This document shows, piece after piece, positions 61,417-64,000 of a stretch of DNA of 64,000 nt (position 1 is the stretch's first letter; the number at the start of each line of letters is the position of its first letter). The notes beneath the pieces were generated by a model that was given only the letters and a program-made list of their open reading frames with translations, ran no database searches and was not told where the DNA came from. The DNA comes from an uncultured Tenacibaculum sp. (GTDB lineage: Bacteria > Bacteroidota > Bacteroidia > Flavobacteriales > Flavobacteriaceae): assembly GCA_947493285.1 (NCBI GenBank), contig CANLQH010000001.1:930001-994000 (forward strand), read 5' to 3'. Made by a program: the position numbers and the translations under genes.

Positions 61417-61788
61417 ATGAAACAACTACTACTCGTTTTTATTGGTGGCGGAACTGGAAGCATCTTACGATATCTAGTCGGTAAATTCTTAAACAACTCT
61501 GAAACAGGGATTCCTTACGGAACATTTACTGCCAATATTATAGGTAGTTTACTTATTGGAATTATTTTAGGATTAGCTGCTAAAAACGAAAGCTTATCAC
61601 AAGATCACACATTATTATTAGCAACTGGATTTTGTGGCGGTTTTACTACTTTTTCAACATTTGCTTACGAAAATCATATTTTTTTAAAATCAGGAGATTT
61701 TACTTCTTTCGCTTTTTACACTATAGCAAGTTTCATCTTTGGTTTTTTAGCTGTTTTCGCAGGAATCTATCTTATTAAATTTATTTAA
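61417..61788 (+). CDS. crcB: Fluoride exporter CrcB/Fluc
   Basis: The 123-residue protein has four TM helices and the Fluc signature: LLLVFIGGGTGSILRYLVGK, YGTFTANIIGSLLIGIILGL (with the conserved N) and TGFCGGFTTFSTFAYENHI (the TFSTF track). It forms dual-topology dimers that export F-. ATG 61417 matches the family start; an upstream ATG at 61390 lies in the terminator. It is followed 3 bases later by a crotonase gene. Confidence 0.95.
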   Translation: MKQLLLVFIGGGTGSILRYLVGKFLNNSETGIPYGTFTANIIGSLLIGIILGLAAKNESLSQDHTLLLATGFCGGFTTFSTFAYENHIFLKSGDFTSFAFYTIASFIFGFLAVFAGIYLIKFI

Positions 61789-61791
61789 AAC

Positions 61792-62493
61792 ATGAACGAA
61801 TTAATTCAATATACCTCAACAGACGTTTACGCAATCATTACAATTAACAACGGAAAAGCAAATGCTATTTCTCATGAAGTAATTGATGCTTTAAACGAAG
61901 CTTTTAACAAAGCTGAACAAGAACAAAAAGTGGTAATATTAACTGGGCAACCAGGAATATTCTCTGCTGGGTACGATTTAAAAAGCATGACTGCATCTGC
62001 TGAATCTGCTTTAGAATTAGTTACTAAAGGATCTAAATTATCGCACAGAATGTTATCTTTCTCATATCCTATAATTGTAGCATGTACTGGTCATGCTATT
62101 GCAAAAGGCGCATTTTTATTACTTTCTGCTGATTATAGATTAGGTACAGAAGGTGAATTTAAAATTGGATTAAACGAAGTTATGATTGGAATGACGATGC
62201 ACAATGCTGGAATTGAAATTGCAAAAAGTCGCTTATCTCCTGTATATTTTGAACGTAGTGTAAATAACTCAGAAATATACAATCCTAAAGATGCTGTAAC
62301 TGCTGGATTTTTAGATAAAATTGTTCCAGAAAGTCATTTATTACCAACTGCAATTAAAATAGCTGAAATGTTTTCGAAGCTGAATAAGAAAGCGCACGCC
62401 GAAACCAAATTAAAAGTTAGAAAAACATATTTAGATGCTTTATCAAAAGCTATTGAATCAGATATTAAAGAAGGATTAAATCCTCCATCATAA
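61792..62493 (+). CDS. Enoyl-CoA hydratase/isomerase (crotonase) family protein
   Basis: The 233-residue protein has crotonase oxyanion-hole segments VVILTGQPGIFSAGYDLKSM and CTGHAIAKGAFLLLSADYRL, then EVMIGMTMHNAGIEIAKSRL. The substrate and reaction are not evident from the sequence; acyl-CoA hydration is the usual default. It is read with crcB from a short 3-base gap and ends at a bidirectional terminator. The role in fluoride resistance, if any, is not clear. Confidence 0.88.
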   Translation: MNELIQYTSTDVYAIITINNGKANAISHEVIDALNEAFNKAEQEQKVVILTGQPGIFSAGYDLKSMTASAESALELVTKGSKLSHRMLSFSYPIIVACTGHAIAKGAFLLLSADYRLGTEGEFKIGLNEVMIGMTMHNAGIEIAKSRLSPVYFERSVNNSEIYNPKDAVTAGFLDKIVPESHLLPTAIKIAEMFSKLNKKAHAETKLKVRKTYLDALSKAIESDIKEGLNPPS

Positions 62494-62495
62494 AA

Positions 62496-62524
62496 ATAAA
62501 AATCCTGCAAATGCAGGATTTTTA
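62496..62524. terminator. Bidirectional terminator between the crotonase and DUF1684 genes
   Basis: The stem AAAAATCCTGCA (62498-62509) and TGCAGGATTTTT (about 62512-62523) is short-looped and flanked by A- and T-runs, between convergent genes. Confidence 0.8.
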
Positions 62525-63127
62525 TTTTTTATAAGCCATTACCCCTGCTTTTATTTCAGTATCTAAATAATTATCTCTTGGAGTAATTGGGCAAGAATAA
62601 CGGTCGCTATAAGCACAATAAGGATTATACGCCTTATTAAAATCAATCGTAATTGTTCCGTCTTCATTTTCATCCGTAGTTAATACATCTATAAATCTTC
62701 CGCCACTATAAGATGTTTTTCCGTTGGTATTATCTAAAAAAGGTAAAAATAAATTATCTATATATTCAGGTTTCGGGTTTTCATCTTGATAAATAGCTAA
62801 TTCAAAATCTTCCCCATCAATAACAAAAGACACCGTTCCGTATTTTTTATAAACTGCAATTCTATCTGTAGTCGTTGGAAAATTAAATGTTGGTGCATCT
62901 GGTGTTTTAACCAACTTAGCTTTTACTTTAAACTTATTATTTAAAGGAAAGAAATCCAATCCTTTAAATTTCTTTAACCCTTTTTTAGTTAATGGCGACT
63001 TAGAAGCATCTTTGAATTTTGCATTCATTTCAATCTGAAAATCAGACTCACCTATTATTGATTTCTTTTTTTGTCCTTTACAAGATTGCAATATTAATAT
63101 TAGTGCTAATAAAATCAACTTTCTCAT
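62522..63127 (-). CDS. DUF1684 lipoprotein
   Basis: The 201-residue protein has a lipobox (LILILQSC, Cys at residue 16) after ATG 63127. The DUF1684 features are KFKGLDFFPLNNKFKVKAKL, YKKYGTVSFVIDGEDFELAI, TSYSGGRFIDVLTTDENEDG, TITIDFNKAYNPYCAYSDRY and SCPITPRDNYLDTEIKAGVM. The N-P-x-C-A-Y...C-P motif may bind metal. The start ten codons upstream (63157) is less likely as it precedes the signal. Function unknown. Confidence 0.9.
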   Translation of the reverse strand: MRKLILLALILILQSCKGQKKKSIIGESDFQIEMNAKFKDASKSPLTKKGLKKFKGLDFFPLNNKFKVKAKLVKTPDAPTFNFPTTTDRIAVYKKYGTVSFVIDGEDFELAIYQDENPKPEYIDNLFLPFLDNTNGKTSYSGGRFIDVLTTDENEDGTITIDFNKAYNPYCAYSDRYSCPITPRDNYLDTEIKAGVMAYKK

Positions 63128-63507
63128 ATAATTTCTATATTTTTTTATAGGATTCAAAAATACTGTATTCTCAGTAATATCCTATTAATAGATGTAAATT
63201 CAACAACAAAATCAATTCTAAATGTTAATATTCTACTAATAAATTTGATATCATAATAAAAAATCTATATATTTAAACTATAGATTAAGTCTATAATTGG
63301 CTGAAAAAGTAAAAATTAGCTTTCAAAAGTACCATATAATTAAAATTTATAAATAAATAAAACAATTTGATTGATTTATTATAGGTTAAATGAAAGATTA
63401 ATATATATTTGTCGCCCCAATTAATTTATAGGGTGTAGATCTTTTTAATCAGAATCAATTACCAGACTCAATTAAAAAAGACAATTAATTAAAAATAGTG
63501 ATATTTT
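63128..63507. promoter_or_regulatory. Gene-free region with a promoter before the last small gene
   Basis: No ORF of note is found over 380 bases. An exact -7 box TATATTTG lies at 63404-63411 on the plus strand, giving an untranslated leader of about 90 bases for the gene at 63508. The rest is AT-rich and shows nothing I can support. Confidence 0.45.
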
Positions 63508-63738
63508 ATGAGTGCAGAATTAATTAGTAAAGCAGACGAATTTGAAAACAGAAAATTCAAATTTGTTACTACTAGTGATAGAATATTAGCCTCTAGAGAA
63601 GTGAAAGCTTTAATATTAGAGATAAACGAAGTATATAAAGAAACGAAAGATGGCGCTTTAATGGACGCTATGAAACGTTTAACAGTTGTTAAACAAAGAA
63701 TTGAAAAGCGTTTAAAAGGAAAACCTTTAACTGCTTAA
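63508..63738 (+). CDS. Conserved small helical protein, unknown function
   Basis: The 76-residue protein MSAELISKADEFENRKFKFV, then REVKALILEINEVYKETKDG and a Lys/Arg-rich tail, is charged and helical with no TM or signal. I believe it is conserved in Flavobacteriia but do not know a function. It has its own promoter with a roughly 90-base leader and a strong terminator downstream, so it is a monocistronic gene. Confidence 0.6.
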   Translation: MSAELISKADEFENRKFKFVTTSDRILASREVKALILEINEVYKETKDGALMDAMKRLTVVKQRIEKRLKGKPLTA

Positions 63739-63826
63739 GTATACTAAACGCAATTATATTTCGTTTAAAAACCAACAAGAGTAATTTTTTCATCAACTAT
63801 TATTCTTGATAATATTTATTCTTGAT

Positions 63827-63865
63827 AAAAGTTCTAGGAAAAAAAAACCTAGAACTTTTTCTTTT
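63827..63865 (+). terminator. Terminator of the last small gene
   Basis: The 12-bp stem AAAAGTTCTAGG (63827-63838) and CCTAGAACTTTT (63848-63859) encloses a 9-A loop and is followed by TCTTTTTT. It is preceded by two copies of TATTCTTGATAA (63801-63812 and 63818-63828). The remaining bases to 64000 show no gene. Confidence 0.8.
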
Positions 63866-64000
63866 TTAAAAACAATATTAAAGAACCTGTTTTCACAAAA
63901 AATATCATTTTAGAACATTAACAAACCTAAATCAGCACTCTTTAATTAACTATTTTTTAAAAAAAGTAAATTTATTCAATCGAATAAAACATTGTAATGT

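Overview
The window is chromosomal DNA from an AT-rich member of the Flavobacteriia (Bacteroidota), most like a marine Flavobacteriaceae such as Tenacibaculum or Polaribacter; the genus is my inference. The evidence is family content (DUF4197, DUF4136, DUF5522, DUF6952, DUF4230, DUF4293, GLPGLI, BT_3928-type DoxX, a urocanase of about 660 residues, Rho with a long basic insertion), promoters of the Bacteroidota -7 type TAnnTTTG, almost no Shine-Dalgarno sites, and tRNA genes without an encoded CCA.

Layout. 0-4.5 kb: start of a Ca2+/Na+ antiporter, an SPFH/band-7 protein, two small proteins, tRNA-Arg(ACG), a 1.2 kb insertion bounded by a 16-bp copy of the tRNA 3' end and carrying a PutAbiC-like membrane protein, then a Cys-rich peptide with a GG-type leader. 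4.5-9.3 kb (minus): an operon of ABC permease, three TlpA-like lipoproteins, tpiA, prmA, clpS and a small hypothetical gene. 9.3-12.8 kb: pyrF, a BtuF-like protein and small lipoproteins. 12.8-21.2 kb: hutU and hutH with a divergent LysR gene, a small HExxH membrane protein, and the fused acyl-CoA mutase IcmF. 21.2-27 kb: a LysM glucosaminidase, a PLP deaminase/desulfhydrase, and a peroxide-defence group (peroxiredoxin, thioredoxin, DUF6952, divergent katG). 27-31.4 kb (minus): an NtrC-like regulator, MscS and an ABC-2 exporter. 31.5-37.5 kb: a MarR regulator heading a fatty-acid beta-oxidation operon.

37.7-39.6 kb holds the best candidate for an undescribed system: a 307-residue protein with a cupin-like C-terminus followed one base later by a two-TM SLATT-type protein. 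It is followed by a cupin gene, a membrane LytTR regulator, a phased array of TACCT repeats (candidate LytTR operator) and a DUF2306/penicillin-binding-like/TPR fusion that seems to lack the SxxK nucleophile. 42.7-48.7 kb: trxB, tRNA-Pro(TGG), small housekeeping genes, 5-FTHF cyclo-ligase, rho and DUF4293. 48.8-52.9 kb: a NarL-type response regulator, a lipoprotein and a TPR histidine kinase, forming a two-component unit; the 3' end of the regulator gene lies in a foldable element of about 145 bp that is duplicated downstream. 52.9-64 kb: YfcE-type phosphoesterase, a candidate small RNA, truA, an MsbA-like ABC exporter, a KA-rich lipoprotein, GLPGLI, the c-di-AMP cyclase cdaA, folP, DUF1599, DoxX, an SRPBCC/GyrI-like protein, crcB, a crotonase, DUF1684 and a small conserved protein.

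All identifications come from motifs and family knowledge read by eye; no database search was run.
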